Part shown: one piece after another, positions 10,342 to 21,223 of the stretch
How the letters are laid out: the number at the start of each line of letters is the position of its first letter
Position numbering within the stretch: position 1 is the stretch's first letter
Source of the DNA: Aulostomus chinensis
Taxonomy: Eukaryota; Chordata; Actinopteri; Syngnathiformes; Aulostomidae
Direction: 5' to 3'
DNA length: 64,000 bases
NCBI GenBank assembly: GCA_037954235.1
Contig: JBBMOA010000001.1
Location: 6,524,001 to 6,588,000 of the forward strand
The notes under the pieces: model-generated
Seen by the model: the letters and a program-made list of their open reading frames with translations, nothing else
Told to the model about the DNA's origin: nothing
Database searches by the model: none
Program-made: the position numbers and the translations under genes

Positions 10342-10927
10342 TGATCGTGTGAAAAAAGGAAAGAAAGAAAGAAAGGCCGACCACGGCGGCAACAACAACA
10401 ACGGTGACCGCCTGTCCCGGCCAGTTGGCGGTCTCCTCTTGTGCTGGCCAGCCTGAGGAGACCGCGGAGGACGTAGCCTCGATGAGCTCCCAGTATCTCT
10501 CACACCTTCCAGCCCTAAATGAAGAGGGCAGGGTTTCTGCCACATTTAGTTGAGGGTCATGGTATCTGACAAGCCCTGAGCTCAGGACAATACATCCACG
10601 GCTCGTCTTCGCAGTAAGTGGAATGATACCAGAGAATTCATGCGTGGGAGGAGATCAACTTGGAAAACCCCGACTCCAGGATGAGTCGCTGGCTTGTGGC
10701 TTTGAACACCGCTTTGTTTTACTTTGAGTCGCCCCACTAGCATAGCAGGGTGAAGGCACCGATTGCCTTTGCTTTGGATAGCAGTGGGGACAACCAGTGT
10801 GCCAGATGTAGTGTTTATGGCACTGCATTTTGTGTCGCCACCCAAAATGTTGCAGTTCCTGCCCACAGCCGCGGCCGGGATTGGCTGTACCGGGGGTGCT
10901 GGCTCTCACGTCGGGTGGCTGACAGGC

Positions 10928-11115
10928 ATCGCTTCTCGGCCTTTTGGCTAAGATCAAGTGTAGTATCTGTTCTTATCAGTTTAATATCTGGTACGTTTCC
11001 TATCCGGGAACCATATATTAAATTGCTTTTTGGAACAGGGAGATGGAACGGGAGCTTGCTCCGTCCTTTCCACGCATCAACCAGGTATTGCAGTGTTTCC
11101 AGGAGTGGTGCAATG
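10928..11115 (+). ncRNA. RNU2: U2 snRNA copy 7, right edge, stem IV mismatch
   Basis: It carries the nt 71 C to T change shared with copy 6, plus nt 156 T to A, which makes CCTGG read CCAGG. Stem IV would then contain an A-A mismatch in its middle, next to the U2A'/U2B'' binding loop. The sequence just downstream also carries private changes. It is the last U2 before the right edge and may be weakened, though branch recognition (GTAGTA) is intact. Confidence 0.92.
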
Positions 11116-11660
11116 CCCCGCATTTCTCGTCGAAAATAAAACAAGCCTCCGCCAGGCACTCGCTCACCTGCTCCACCCAAAGCCGGACCAGGGTTCTCCT
11201 CCTGCACTGCAGCTTTTCTTCAGCCTGCGGCCGCAATGGCCTTCCAGGAACAGTGCGGGCCCCTCCCCTTTTGTCAGGAGCAAATCCCGTGCTCTTCAGG
11301 CCAACTCTCGAGTGCTGCACATGAGGCCGGGGCTGGATTTCCGCCCGCGCTGCCGCTGGGCGTCAAGTTGTGGCTCCGTTTGCACTCCAGATAAGGATGG
11401 AGGTCCGCTGACGGCACTGCTCTCGGAGCCTTTCCCAAAAGGCTTTGGAATGCACTCTGAAAGACCTGAACCTTCAATGTGCCTGAGCTTCCCGGGCTTG
11501 GGATATCCGACATCCGGCATCGTTGTGAGAAACAAAGGGGGCTGCGCACGCGGCAGATTGGCACAAGGTAGGAAAGATCAGGCGCTGTGTCGGCCTCCCT
11601 GCCTGTCAGTCAGAAGGCTGTGTCCCTGGAGCTCATGTCTGTTCCTAAGCTCAGCGAGTC

Positions 11661-11824
11661 ATACTTACCTGGCAGGGGAGATACCATGATCAGCAAGGTG
11701 GTTCTCCCTGGGTGAGGCTCAGCCATTGCACTGGGGCTGTGCTGACCCTGGTGAATTCCCCAAATGTGGGAATCTCAACTGCATAATTTCTGACAGTGGG
11801 GGACTGCGTCCGCGCTCTCCCCTG
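11661..11824 (+). ncRNA. RNU1: U1 spliceosomal snRNA copy 8, right array edge
   Basis: Full-length U1 with one private change, nt 49 C to T, at the base of stem-loop I (CTCCCC becomes CTCCCT). The pairing 5' end, U1A loop and Sm-like site are intact, so function is plausible. No U2 follows it: the array stops about 334 bp downstream. Confidence 0.93.
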
Positions 11825-12159
11825 TGATCGTGTGAAAAAAGGAAAGAAAGAAAGAAAGGCCGACCACGGCGGCAACAACAACAACGGTGACCGCCTGTCC
11901 CGGCCAGTTGGCGGTCTCCTCTTGTGCTGGCCAGCCTGAGGAGACCGCGGAGGACGTAGCCTCGATGAGCTCCCAGTATCTCTCACACCTTCCAGCCCTA
12001 AATGAAGAGGGCAGGGTTTCTGCCACATTTAGTTGAGGGTCATGGTATCTGACAAGCCCTGGGCTCAGGACAATACATCCACGGCTCGTCTTCGCAGTAA
12101 GTGGAATGAACCAGAGAATTCATGCGTGGGAGGAGATCAACTTGGAAAACCCCGACTCT

Positions 12160-13810
12160 CAATTCTGACGACATCACTGTCGCATCATTTTGAGATCATT
12201 AGCAATTCTTCTTACATCACTGTCGCATTATTTTTAGTTTCATAGCAACTCTTACTACATTACTGTGTCATTATTTTAAGTTTTTTAGCAACTCTTCATA
12301 AATTACTGTCAGCATCACTTTGAGTTTATTAGCAACTATCACTACATTACTGTCAGCATCATTCTTGAATTCATTAGCAATTCTTCCGGCATCACTGTAG
12401 CATCTTTTTGAGATCATTAGCAATTCTTACTACATCACTGTCACATCATGTTGATATCATTAGCAATTCTTACGACATCACCGTAGTATTATTTTGAGGT
12501 TAGTAGCAACTCTTACTACATGACTGTCAGCTTCACTTTGAGGTTGTTCAAAACACTTACTACGTTACTGTAAGCATAACTGAGTTTATTAGCAACTATC
12601 ACTACATGACTGTCAGCATCATTTTGAGTTTATTAGCAATTCTTCCGACATCGCTGTCGCATTATTTTGAGTTTTGTAGCAACTCTTACTATATGACTGT
12701 CAGCATCACTTTGAGGCCATTCGAAACTTTCATTCCATTACAGTTAGCATCATTTTGAGTTCATTAGCAATTCTTGCTACATCACTGTCGCATCATTTTG
12801 AGACCATTAGCAATTCTTCCAACATCACTGTCGCATTATTTTGAGGTTCGTAGCAACTCTTACTACATTATTGTCAGCATCACTTTGAGGTAGTTCGAAA
12901 CACTTACTACATTACTGTTAGCATCATTTTGAGTTTATTAGCAATTCTTATGACAACAGTGTAGCATCATTTTAACGTTAGTTTCAACTCTTCCTACATT
13001 ACCGTCAGCATCATTTTTAGTTTTTTAGCATCTCTTACTTCATCACTGTAGCATCATTTTGAGTTCATTAGCAACTCTTCCGACATCACTGTCGCATTAT
13101 TTTGAGTTTAGTAGCAACTCTTACTACATGACTGTCAGCATCATTTTGAGGGAGTTTGAAACTCTTCCTACATTATTGTAAGTATCACTGAGTTCATTAG
13201 CAACTATCACTACGTTACTGTTAGCATCATTTTGAGTTCATTAGAAATTCTTCTGAAATCACTGTCGCATTATTTTGAGGTTATTAGCAACTCTTAATAC
13301 ATTACTGTCCGCATCATTTTTAGGTTACTCGAAACTCTTCCCACATGACTGTCAGCATTACTTTGAGGTTATTCGAAACTTTCACTACATTACTGTTAGC
13401 ATCATTTTGAATTTATTAGCAGCTCTTACTAGATTACCGTCGCATCATTTTGAGATCATGAGCAATTCTTCCGACATGACAGTCGCATTATTTTGTGGTT
13501 TTTAGCAACTCTTACTACATGACTGTAAGCATCACTGAGTTTATGAGCAACTATCACTACATTACTGTTTGCATCGTTTTGAGTTTATTAGCAATTCTTA
13601 CGACATCACTGTCGCATCATTTTGAGATCATTAGCAATTCTTCTGAAATCACTGTCCCATTACTTTGAGGTTCGAAGCAACTCTTACTACATTACTGTCA
13701 GCATCACTTTGAGGTTAATCGAAACTCTAACCGCATGTCTGTCAGCATCACTTAGTTTATTAGCAACTATCACTACATTACTGTTAGCATCAATTTGAGT
13801 TCATTAGCAA
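12160..13810 (+). repeat. 43-bp satellite, block B
   Basis: Same satellite and same orientation as block A. It resumes with CAATTCT (12160-12166), the same seven bases with which block A ended. Monomers are moderately diverged and I see no obvious higher-order period. It ends at 13810 within a TTAGCAA segment. Confidence 0.94.
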
Positions 13811-16484
13811 TGTGGGGCTTTGATTGGGAATTGTAAGAAAAATCACTGAATGAACAACACAAACACAGACTGTGTCTGAAATTCCACACCTGCACTTGAA
13901 ACCAGTGTGGAATCAATTGTATCCACTGTCAATCCTGATTCTGGAGAAATTTCTTTGTGTGTTTTGATGGACGCGAGCCAAGCAGAAATTTCCCACAATG
14001 CAATAGGGCGGCGTTTGGTCAGTGTTGAGCAGGCGTCAGTCTGACAATGATGTCATATTATTGTGTCATCACTTGACCAGACCCAAAAGTAGGCTCAGGT
14101 ATCAGTTTCTTCTCAATGCTAATGTCTGCTAGCTTAGTCTGCTACTTTGATGGCTCTGCCTGCTCAAAGGTCCAGACCCCTGGATGTGGTGGTTCCTACC
14201 TGAACGTAGATTCTGTCAGCTCATGTTGTTAAATCAACTCACCAGGAACACCAGTAGATTTCAATGGACTGACAATGAGTCTCATTGAATGGGTGTCTCG
14301 TCCAATGAGAAACAATCAGTCTCAGGTTGAAGCTCATCAATGAGGTCTTGTGGATCAGTGGCTTGCATGAATGAATGAGTTGGAAGACTTCTTGGAAATT
14401 AAAGAGGATTTAATACAATTAAGCAAACACTTAAGACAGAGTGACAATTCCAGCAGAGTAATTAAGGCCCATATTGAGTAGCAGGTATGAATTAGCCTGG
14501 ATTTATCTGAGCTTCAAGTAGACGGCTAAGAGGCAGGTGGAAAGGTGTGTAGGATGAACGATGGTGACCTCCAACCAAATGAAGAGGACTGAGTGGAGGC
14601 TGACCAGCTCTACGGAGTCAGGCGGAGTTTGGCAGCGAGACAGGAGTCCAGGCCTGAATCGGTGAAAACCAACGTAACCGGCTTACGTTCTCAGCTGGAT
14701 TCTCCCATCGATGTACGACGCCTCTCCAACGAACTGGTGGGAGGACGGCCTCCAAAGCCTCCACCTCGTCGACCGTGGCTCCCGCTGAGATTCGCTCGAT
14801 GAAGAAGGGAAGCGCGTTGATTGGCTACCCTCTGGTCTCAGGCTGCTGGCTGCCTGGACTAAGCTGCTCTTCTCCAACACAAAGGTGGCTTCTCTCTCTT
14901 CAAGGCTCACAGGAGGTCAAGAGTGTAGCGACCGTGAGCCGAGATCGATGATGAATTACAAAAATAGAAAATCAAAAAATAAATTAGAGGAATAGAAAAG
15001 AAAAGGGGGGGGGGCGGACCAGCTGCTCTAGGAGCTCACACACAAAGGGCAGAAACAAGAAGCACTGAAGAGAGCGCCAGCAGTGGATGGTGCCACCACT
15101 GTTACAGTAAACTGGTCCGCCTCAGAGCAGTGACCTTTGACCTGTGAGGGGTTGTTGGCCAATCAGCACACTTTGCTGTCTTCAGTCCTTCTCAGATATC
15201 AACAAATGAAGCTGGTTGAACAGACAGCAATCATCATCACTCAGAGACATCACCTGAAGAGGAAGACTGCTCAGAGTTCTGACAATGACAGTGAAGAGAC
15301 AAGGAGAGCTGGACAACCACAGACAGTGAAACATTCGGAACATCATGTTGATACACGTGTGTGTGTGTGTGTGTGTGTGTGTCAGAATCGGAATCAGAAT
15401 CTTTTATTTTCGTTGTAGGGGGGGGGGGGGTACAGTGACAATAGTTAGAGCGCTCTTCCAGAGCCACCGTGCACCACAGAATGCAGATACAAAGAAAAGA
15501 TAGAAAAGATAAAAGCAAGATAAAAGACACTGTTAGAACAGAGAGATCCATCAACCCACCAACCAGAGGTGTGTCTGGTACAGATGTGGAATTATTGGCT
15601 CACACAATGTTGAGGCAACTGGAAGAAGACAAACAAAAAAGGCTGGTGTGATCCAGACCTTCATCAAAGATGGTCCTGGAGAACTGTTCAATGTGTCAGG
15701 ACTTCTGTCCATTGTCTTCTGCTTATCCTGTTCAGGGTCATGAGGGGGTGGAGCCTATCCCAGCAGCTTTTGGGCGACAGGCCGTGTTCACCCTGGACAG
15801 GTCACCAGTCCATCACAGGGCCAACACATCCACAGACAAACATTCCAAGCCAGACTCAGGAGGATCTCTCCACCCTACAGACTGTAAAGGAACCATCAAA
15901 GATGGCAGTTGGAGTTCTGTGGATCTGTGCTGGATTCCTCATCCTCACGGACCAGAAGTCTGTCTGAAATACTGCACTGATTGATGATCTTTTCATGAAT
16001 CTGGAAAAGCTTCTAAAATGAAAGGAAAACAATCCTATCTTCTTCATGCCTCAAGCCAAATCAAACCAAGAGTTCTTTTATCATATTTTTTTAACCGGAC
16101 GTCTGCTTTGACTGGTTGGTTGTTGAAAGAGAGCAGGACAGGACAGACAGCAGAAGACAAATATAGAGAAGGAAAGACAAAAGACAGAGAGAAAGGAGGG
16201 AGAGAATGACAAAAAGATGGGAACAAGATGAGGGTGAAAGACAAGCAGAGAGAAAGACAGAGGGACAGGGGGATGGAAGACAGACACACAACCAACAACA
16301 GCAGCAGCAATAATAGTAAACTAGCTGCCAATGATAACATCTCCTGGTCGCTGAAGCAATCAACTTCATAATAGGAGGATTGAAGAGCCAGGAAATAAAA
16401 TATTAGCACAATACTGATGTGAATGTTCGTGCAATACTGAGAACACTGATATGTAGACGACTAGTAGGGGCGGCACGGTGGTGC
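13811..16484. other. Unassigned 2.7-kb stretch with simple and dispersed repeats
   Basis: I recognise no gene here. Visible items are G runs at 15005-15013 and 15418-15430, a TG run near 15357-15381, a minus-oriented piece of a common fish dispersed repeat at about 15727-15850 (TATCCCAGCAGC, CACCCTGGACAGGTCACC), and a purine-rich stretch at about 16127-16290 rich in GACAGA and GAGA. Open frames such as 14593-14802 and 15670-15984 show no domain I know. Confidence 0.6.
15623..15706 (+). repeat. 84-bp direct repeat, first copy
   Basis: The segment starting AAGAAGACAAACAAAAAAGG recurs at 16485-16567 with a few substitutions. The second copy directly follows GGCGGCACGGTGGTGC, a typical start of a fish dispersed repeat, suggesting that a mobile repeat carried or interrupted it. 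Confidence 0.8.
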
Positions 16485-16567
16485 AAGAAGACAAACAAAA
16501 AAGGCTGGTGTGATTCAGACATCCATCAAAAATGGTCCTGGAGAACTGTTCAATGTGTCAGGACTTC
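16485..16567 (+). repeat. 84-bp direct repeat, second copy
   Basis: Near-identical to 15623-15706. It is joined on its left to a truncated dispersed-repeat head (GGCGGCACGGTGGTGC, 16470-16485). Confidence 0.8.
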
Positions 16568-16643
16568 AGAAGCTCCAATCCTCTCTAAGGTCCAGTGAGA
16601 GTGGAAGAGATTATAAATGAGAGAAGCAGGGCCCTCACTCAGA

Positions 16644-16716
16644 ACTGAACCAGCTCAGTTGGGAGAGCCTTAGACTGAAGATCTAAAGGTCCCTGGTCCG
16701 ATCCCAGGTTTCAGCA
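16644..16716 (+). pseudogene. tRNA-Phe(GAA) relic
   Basis: It has the length of tRNA-Phe with an intact D arm (GCTC/GAGC), anticodon arm TTAGA-CTGAAGA-TCTAA (GAA at 16677-16679) and paired T stem CCTGG/CCAGG. Defects are mismatches at acceptor pairs 1-72 and 7-66, and a T-loop change of TTC to TCC that spoils the B box (GGTTCGA becomes GGTCCGA). It is probably not transcribed or processed efficiently. Confidence 0.75.
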
Positions 16717-16959
16717 GAGGAGCAGCATTGACTTTACTTTCCAGTGGAGGAACTGCAGACATGAAGGAAACTAACATCTTGTCCTGTGCATTCTTGTGAC
16801 ATTCAGGACATTTTTGGAGCCTTTTTTTGGATTTTGCCACAGAGAATCAGAGCCAATCAAAAGCATGGTGGACTTCAACATGGAGGACTGAACAAGTCAA
16901 GAAAGCATCAGTTTGACCTTCACAGGTGTTTCTGTTCCTGTCTCAATGCTGTAGAAAGA

Positions 16960-17032
16960 GCCTGAGGAGCTCAGAGGGTAGAGCATCAGACTTTTAATCT
17001 GAGGGTCCAGGGTTCAAGTCCCTGTTCAGGTG
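16960..17032 (+). tRNA. tRNA-Lys(TTT)
   Basis: A full cloverleaf is visible: acceptor GCCTGAG/TTCAGGT with G-U at both ends, D arm GCTC/GAGC, anticodon arm CAGAC-TTTTAAT with TTT, variable AGGGTC, and T arm CAGGG-TTCAAGT-CCCTG. The B box GGTTCAAGTCC is intact. No run of four T follows within about 30 nt, so termination may be inefficient. Confidence 0.9.
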
Positions 17033-17199
17033 CTGTGGAGGTTCCAGTGTTTGACAACATGGTACTGGATGAAGTTCAGTGTTGAACAAACTGTCAACAT
17101 TAAAAGTAGAAGTGTTCTTGTCTTGCCACTGTGAGACAGTCGCTAGAAAACTGACCAACAATAATTTCATGTGGCATGCAATTAACAAAAGACCTACAC

Positions 17200-17540
17200 T
17201 GATGGTCGAGGGGGGGGCTGGAGCCTATCCCAGCATCTACAGGCCAGAGGCGGGGTTCACCCTGGACAGGTCACCAGTCCATCACAGGGTCAGCATACAG
17301 AGACGAACAACCATTCACACTCACATTCATACCTACGGTCAATTTAGAGTGTCCAATCAGCCTCGTCCCCAATTACATGTCTTTGGACAGTGGGAAGAAG
17401 CTGGAGTACCAGAGAGAACCCACGCATTCATGGGGAGAACATACAGGCTCTACACAGAAAGATTCCCCACCCGAGCCTGGACTCAAACCAGAACCTTCTT
17501 GCTGTGAGGCCACAGTGCTCCCCACTGCACCATCATGCTG
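17200..17540 (-). repeat. Common teleost dispersed repeat, longest copy
   Basis: It contains the chain of short phrases seen in a very abundant fish repeat: GGAGCCTATCCCAGC, CACCCTGGACAGGTCACCAG, CATTCACACTCACATTC, TTTAGAGTGTCC, GGACAGTGGGAAGAAGCTGG, GGGGAGAACATACAG, CCTTCTTGCTGTGAGGCCAC. On the minus strand it would begin with the tRNA-like GGTGCAGTGG head. I think it is retroposon derived (LINE- or SINE-like) but cannot name the family. The 142-aa frame across it is not a gene. Confidence 0.75.
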
Positions 17541-17547
17541 CCATGCT

Positions 17548-17656
17548 CTCTTCTACTTTCCTCAATTGTGTTTCTTTCATGTCCTCCTGAGATCAAAGAC
17601 AGAATTCTAGCTATTGTCAAAGCCCTGATGACATCATCAGGAATTCTGACTTTGAT
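17548..17656 (+). repeat. Dispersed repeat shared with 21843-22164 and 25806-26106
   Basis: The segment with TTTCATGTCCTCCTGAGATC and TGATGACATCATCAGGAATT recurs in the same orientation near 26030-26106 and inverted near 21843-21960. TGATGACATCATCA is itself a palindrome of 14 bases, which may mark a terminus or hairpin. Confidence 0.75.
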
Positions 17657-17738
17657 CTGGAGACTCTTGCTTTAATCTGAATTTGACCTGACTAATGTTT
17701 TAGTTTAGGTTGCATGATACCGACCACCTCATTTCTCC

Positions 17739-17830
17739 TGATGGACTGGTGACCTGTCCAGGGTGAACCCTGCCTCTTGAACAATGTCACCTGGGATCGC
17801 CCCCCCCCCCCCCCATGACCCCATACCCCC
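17739..17830 (+). repeat. Dispersed-repeat fragment with C tract
   Basis: GACTGGTGACCTGTCCAGGG through TGGGATCGCC followed by a C run at about 17800-17814. The same piece, C run included, occurs at 26103-26200. It is the plus-oriented tail of the fish repeat listed at 17200-17540. Confidence 0.7.
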
Positions 17831-17916
17831 TTCCCTCATGTGACTCTTTCATGCGGGCCTCTCAAAACAAAAACATGGCCGCCGCTCCTGTCATTTTCGG
17901 AGGAAAGTGCCTTCTT

Positions 17917-18215
17917 CCAAGATAGTTTTGATTTAATAAAGCATTCTGATGACATTTCTAGAGAGAAATATGCATTTTGTTTTCATAATCTTTGCTCAGT
18001 TCTTGTGTTTAATCTTTGGTTTGTTCGTTATTACGGTGAATCTTTCACCTCTCGGAAGAGAGTCGTTACAGTGTCACATTTCTACTGTTGCTATGTTGGT
18101 TGCTAAGGACGCCATTACGGACGAGTGTCATTTCAAGATAGGTTTGATTTTTAAAAAGCATTTTAAGGACATTTCTGGCGAGAAATATAAATTTTATTTC
18201 CATAATATTCGCTGT
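17917..18215 (+). repeat. Internal direct duplication of about 80 bp
   Basis: The segment at 17917-17999 (AAGATAGTTTTGATTTAATA ... TTTTCATAATCTTTGCT) is repeated with substitutions at 18133-18213 (AAGATAGGTTTGATTTTTAA ... TTTCCATAATATTCGCT). The pair looks like the internal repeats of a non-autonomous DNA transposon, but I see no clear ends. Confidence 0.65.
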
Positions 18216-19673
18216 TCAAGAAAGAATAATATGAAATGGATTTTAGTGCCCCAGGAATTACAAACATCTGCTTCCGTGGAAGTCGCCCCCCGTTCTTCTG
18301 TGAGAAAATCCGGTAGTTGTCGCTCACTCCGAGGAAAAAAAACAAATATTTTTAATACTTCATCTTTTGATTAATAAGACAATCTACAAATTCATTTAAT
18401 TTCTGGATGTTTATTCTACCTACGAAGTCCATTTGTCACCATTATAGATCGACCAATCAGCATTAAGAATATAAACAATGACTCAAACTAATGGCGGTCT
18501 GCTGACGTCACATCCGTCACAGAGGCTCACTCCTGCACTCAGAGGTGGCCTTTTAGTTCCATCACTTCACGCTGTATTTACAGATTTATGATTGAGGGGA
18601 ACAAACCACTCTGATGTCTGGGTTCATCAAGGATATCATTAAAGAAATCCTAACTATCTGGCCAGTTAAATTGATCCTAACTGTTCTTCAGATGTTGTGC
18701 TGGTAATGTCATGTAGTTTCTTTTCCAATGTAACTTTGTCGTTCTGATGTGTGTATTTTTACTGCTCCAACAAAGCTGTTCCTCTTCTGGGGAAATCAAT
18801 CATTCAGGCAATCAATAACTGAGTGTCTCTGATGCTGTACTGTAGTATTGCAGTACAACAACACTCTGATCCTTCCTTTTCAAATGTTTTTATTGTGTTT
18901 CTCTCATCAGGTGTTCAAAATGATGACAATAAAAATCAATAATTGATATTCAGCTTTGTTTCAACAATAATAATTGATCAGAAATGAGGCCTGATGGCTG
19001 CAATAGCAGCTTTGTGCTGTTCAGGGACTCCTGCTATAAAAAGGAGTCAAGGCCGTCTTAAAGATGTGAAAATGTTCCAAAGATCCTTCTTCATGTTGGT
19101 CCTGAACAAGATTGGTGTCAGGCCTTTTTTCAAAGGAGCTCCAAAAGGCTCACTTAACCCTTTGAGGCCTGGCTGAGACACGAGGCCTGTTGACCTTTGA
19201 CCCTGTTGCTCTTTTGCTCTCATTGGCCTCTCCAGTGGATACAGACCTGAAACTTTATGAAATCCTAATCTGGTGGAATAATTCTAGAACCCCCTCCCAA
19301 ACAGGAAGTAGCTTCAGGAAGGAGGTGGGGCTTCAAAGTTTTAAATATTGGTTTCTGGCAGAGGTGTGAGCTCCTCCCAGAAAGCTCATCTCATTTGGAG
19401 CAACTTTGACCAGTTATGATGCTTCATTGAAAGACTTTACTGGACTTTGCCACACCCTTTATGGACAGCAGAAAGGACTTAGGGGGGTCAAACCAGCACA
19501 GATGCGATCCTTCGAGAACAGAACAACACACTCAAATTTCAACTTCCTCGGTTCAAAGAGAAAAAACTATCCCCTTGTGAAACTGGGCAAAATCAGGGTC
19601 TGGGACTTCTGCACTCCGAGAGCCTTTTGGAGCAGAATTGAGGATCAAATCTGGGTTCTGGTGTTTCTACTTG
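18216..19673. other. Non-coding stretch, CRE-like site, no gene recognised
   Basis: Mostly AT-rich anonymous DNA. A palindromic TGACGTCA lies at 18503-18510 with CCGTCAC close by; it could bind CREB/ATF factors, though no transcript is visible. Around 18490-18560 the base composition is more GC-rich and resembles the end of a mobile element. Confidence 0.45.
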
Positions 19674-20099
19674 GGCTACATCCACCAAACTTTACACACA
19701 TAGTGTGATGCCCCAGAGTAGCATGTGCTGGGAATTTCAGCCATCTAGGTGCTAAGGGGCCCAAGCACAGTCCCGGGGCATCCACTAACCCTAAGGGGCT
19801 GCTCAAAGTCTGGCCCCTCTTCCCTGGTTTCATTTGAGCTGAAGCCACCAAAAGTCACACCAATGGTTGATGTCAGTGAGAGGACGGATTCTGACATTTT
19901 CAGCCATCCAGAAGTTACAGAGCTGAAACACAAGACCCCAAAGCCCCTTCCATGTTTGTTGCCAGAGATATCGTAGTCATGACAGTGCACCTCCTTTATG
20001 AAGAAAAACAAAACAACTACTGCTTTGGGGCTTGTGTTTAGGGTTATTATATTATATTATTATATTATATTGTGTGTGTAAAGTTTGGTGGATGTAGCC
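19674..20099. mobile_element. Possible MITE bounded by 27-bp perfect inverted repeat
   Basis: GGCTACATCCACCAAACTTT plus ACACACA at 19674-19700 is perfectly inverted at 20073-20099. The enclosed 372 bp have no coding content, and an AT-rich run (TTATATTATA) precedes the right arm. This fits a miniature inverted-repeat element of about 426 bp. I do not see a clear target duplication, so a simple inverted duplication remains possible. Confidence 0.5.
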
Positions 20100-20248
20100 G
20101 GATGGGCCGGTGTGAGCAGGCATTTCAAAATATATATTTCTGGTAAAAACGCAGAAACAGCGGTGTTTTTGTGTTAAAATGAGAAACAGACCCATCCAGT
20201 TGTAGTGCCACCACTCAGCGGCCGCCTTGCAGTCAGAAGCCATGAAGA

Positions 20249-20400
20249 ATGTTGCCCAGTAAGAGGAAGGAGAAAGGAGGAGCCGAAAAAGAGACACTCA
20301 CGAGAAGAAAAGCAGACGAATTTCCAAAACTCGACGCGTTCTTCCAGGGCTGGACTGGGAAGAAGAGACGTCAGGTGTTGGAACGTGTAGTGGAAGAAGA
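20249..20400 (+). pseudogene. hAT/ZMYM-like transposase N-terminus fragment
   Basis: From the ATG at 20249 the frame reads MLPSKRKEKGGAEKE and continues to KLDAFF at 20344, a basic N-terminus typical of hAT transposases with TTF-type zinc fingers. At 20345 it runs into a hAT-like terminal sequence CAGGGCTGGACTGG, after which the frame reads KKRRQVLERVV, which in the family belongs well downstream of the zinc finger. The zinc finger itself is missing here and lies on the other strand at 20688-21023. It is therefore a rearranged fragment, not a working gene. Confidence 0.6.
20345..20358 (+). repeat. hAT-like terminal sequence, plus orientation
   Basis: CAGGGCTGGACTGG, found inverted at 20600-20613 and 21224-21237. 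It sits exactly between the codons for ...LDAFF and ...KKRRQVLERVV. Confidence 0.6.
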
Positions 20401-20599
20401 AGGTCTCTGTGAGTAGTGAAAGAGTATCATTCTTTTAACATGGTTACTGTCTTCCATGTAGAATACTGCACTTTATTTTAATTTTTGAAACTTCAAAATG
20501 TGCGCATACATCCTCTGGTATGGCGTGTGCTTACACATATCGTGTAAATAACCATGGAGGGCTGCCAGGGATGAAAAATGCCAGGGCCATTTTTTGGTC

Positions 20600-20613
20600 C
20601 CAGTCCAGCCCTG
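20600..20613 (-). repeat. hAT-like terminal sequence, minus orientation (inner)
   Basis: Minus strand CAGGGCTGGACTGG. It immediately follows the minus-strand codons for HREQVKK and is then followed by GACCAAAAAATGGCCCTGG, a typical hAT sub-terminal. Together with 20345-20358 it bounds a 269-bp segment; flanking 8-bp sequences do not match cleanly. Confidence 0.6.
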
Positions 20614-21023
20614 CTTCTTAACCTGCTCACGGTGTCCTGTCAGCTGTCTTCCCTCAAGGAGGTGGCCAGTCTTGCTCTGGAGCAGTTTCAAAAATAGGCC
20701 TCAGCACACTGCCTCTGTGCCATGCCTCTCTCATGCTCCTCTACTCTTTGGTGCACATGCCTCCAGTCTGTCAGGCCTCTAATGAAGACACTTGGATCAC
20801 TGGGCTTGCTAAAAGCAGGGCAAACAAAACAAAACAAAGCATGACGTTGACCACAATAAGTCAGCCATTTCCACGTCGTGCCGTCCGTTCTAACGAAGAG
20901 CCTCTGGACGACAGGGTTTATGGAATCTTGTTGAGGATGAAACTTTAAAAAATCAGTCCTCTGTTTGGAAGAAGGGCGACTAAAATAGTCTCCAACTGTC
21001 TGATCTGACTCCTCCACTTCCAT
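20614..21023 (-). pseudogene. hAT transposase fragment with TTF-type zinc finger
   Basis: The minus-strand frame from 21023 (111 codons) reads through a TTF-type zinc finger region: FLKFHPQQ near residue 26, then TWKWLTYCGQRHALFCFVC around residues 50-69 with C-x2-C spacing, and DWRHVHQRVEEHERG near residues 86-100. After AEAYF it hits a stop; a second frame continues as TGHREQVKK up to the inner terminal sequence at 20613. The normal continuation (RRQVLERVV) lies inverted at about 20360-20400. The dimerisation and catalytic regions of hAT transposase are absent. It belongs to a dead DNA transposon. Confidence 0.8.
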
Positions 21024-21223
21024 TGCAACAGCATGGCTTGACTAAGAGAAAGAGAGAGAGCTGAGAGATTTCATTGGACGAGCCCAATGTCCTTCAAGAA
21101 AATCAACCAATGGGCCGCGTTTCGCGTCTCCGATACCGTTACGGTCGATTAAAATCTATACACTTTTGAAAAAAAAATTATGACAGTTATGGGCCGGCCC
21201 AAAGATGTGCATCGGCCAGGTGG

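Larger units (their letters stand above)
1118..12159 (+). repeat. U1-U2 snRNA tandem array, 1483-bp units
   Basis: Seven and a half near-identical units, each holding one U2 and one U1 gene on the plus strand. U2 starts lie 1483 bp apart (one interval is 1475 bp). Within a unit about 545 bp separate U2 from the next U1, and about 586 bp separate U1 from the next U2. The spacers hold the promoters and 3' boxes, and I recognise no further RNA gene in them. The 1475-bp unit is 8 bp short because of slippage in the GAAA run just after U1, with a further change in the CAA run beside it. The first unit is truncated on its left and the last stops at about 12158, inside the spacer after U1. Interior units differ by only a few substitutions, as expected from concerted evolution. 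Long open frames in every unit are shared by descent and cross the RNA genes, so they are not coding. Confidence 0.95.

Noticed and set aside
1118..12158. U4, U5, U6 or 5S rRNA genes within the snRNA spacers
   Set aside because: Looked for their conserved segments in the unit on the plus strand and found none.
16470..16490. tRNA-like GGCGGCACGGTGGTGC as a tRNA gene
   Set aside because: Only the head of a dispersed repeat; no anticodon or T arm follows.
17079..17507. 142-aa ORF
   Set aside because: Lies entirely within a common dispersed fish repeat.
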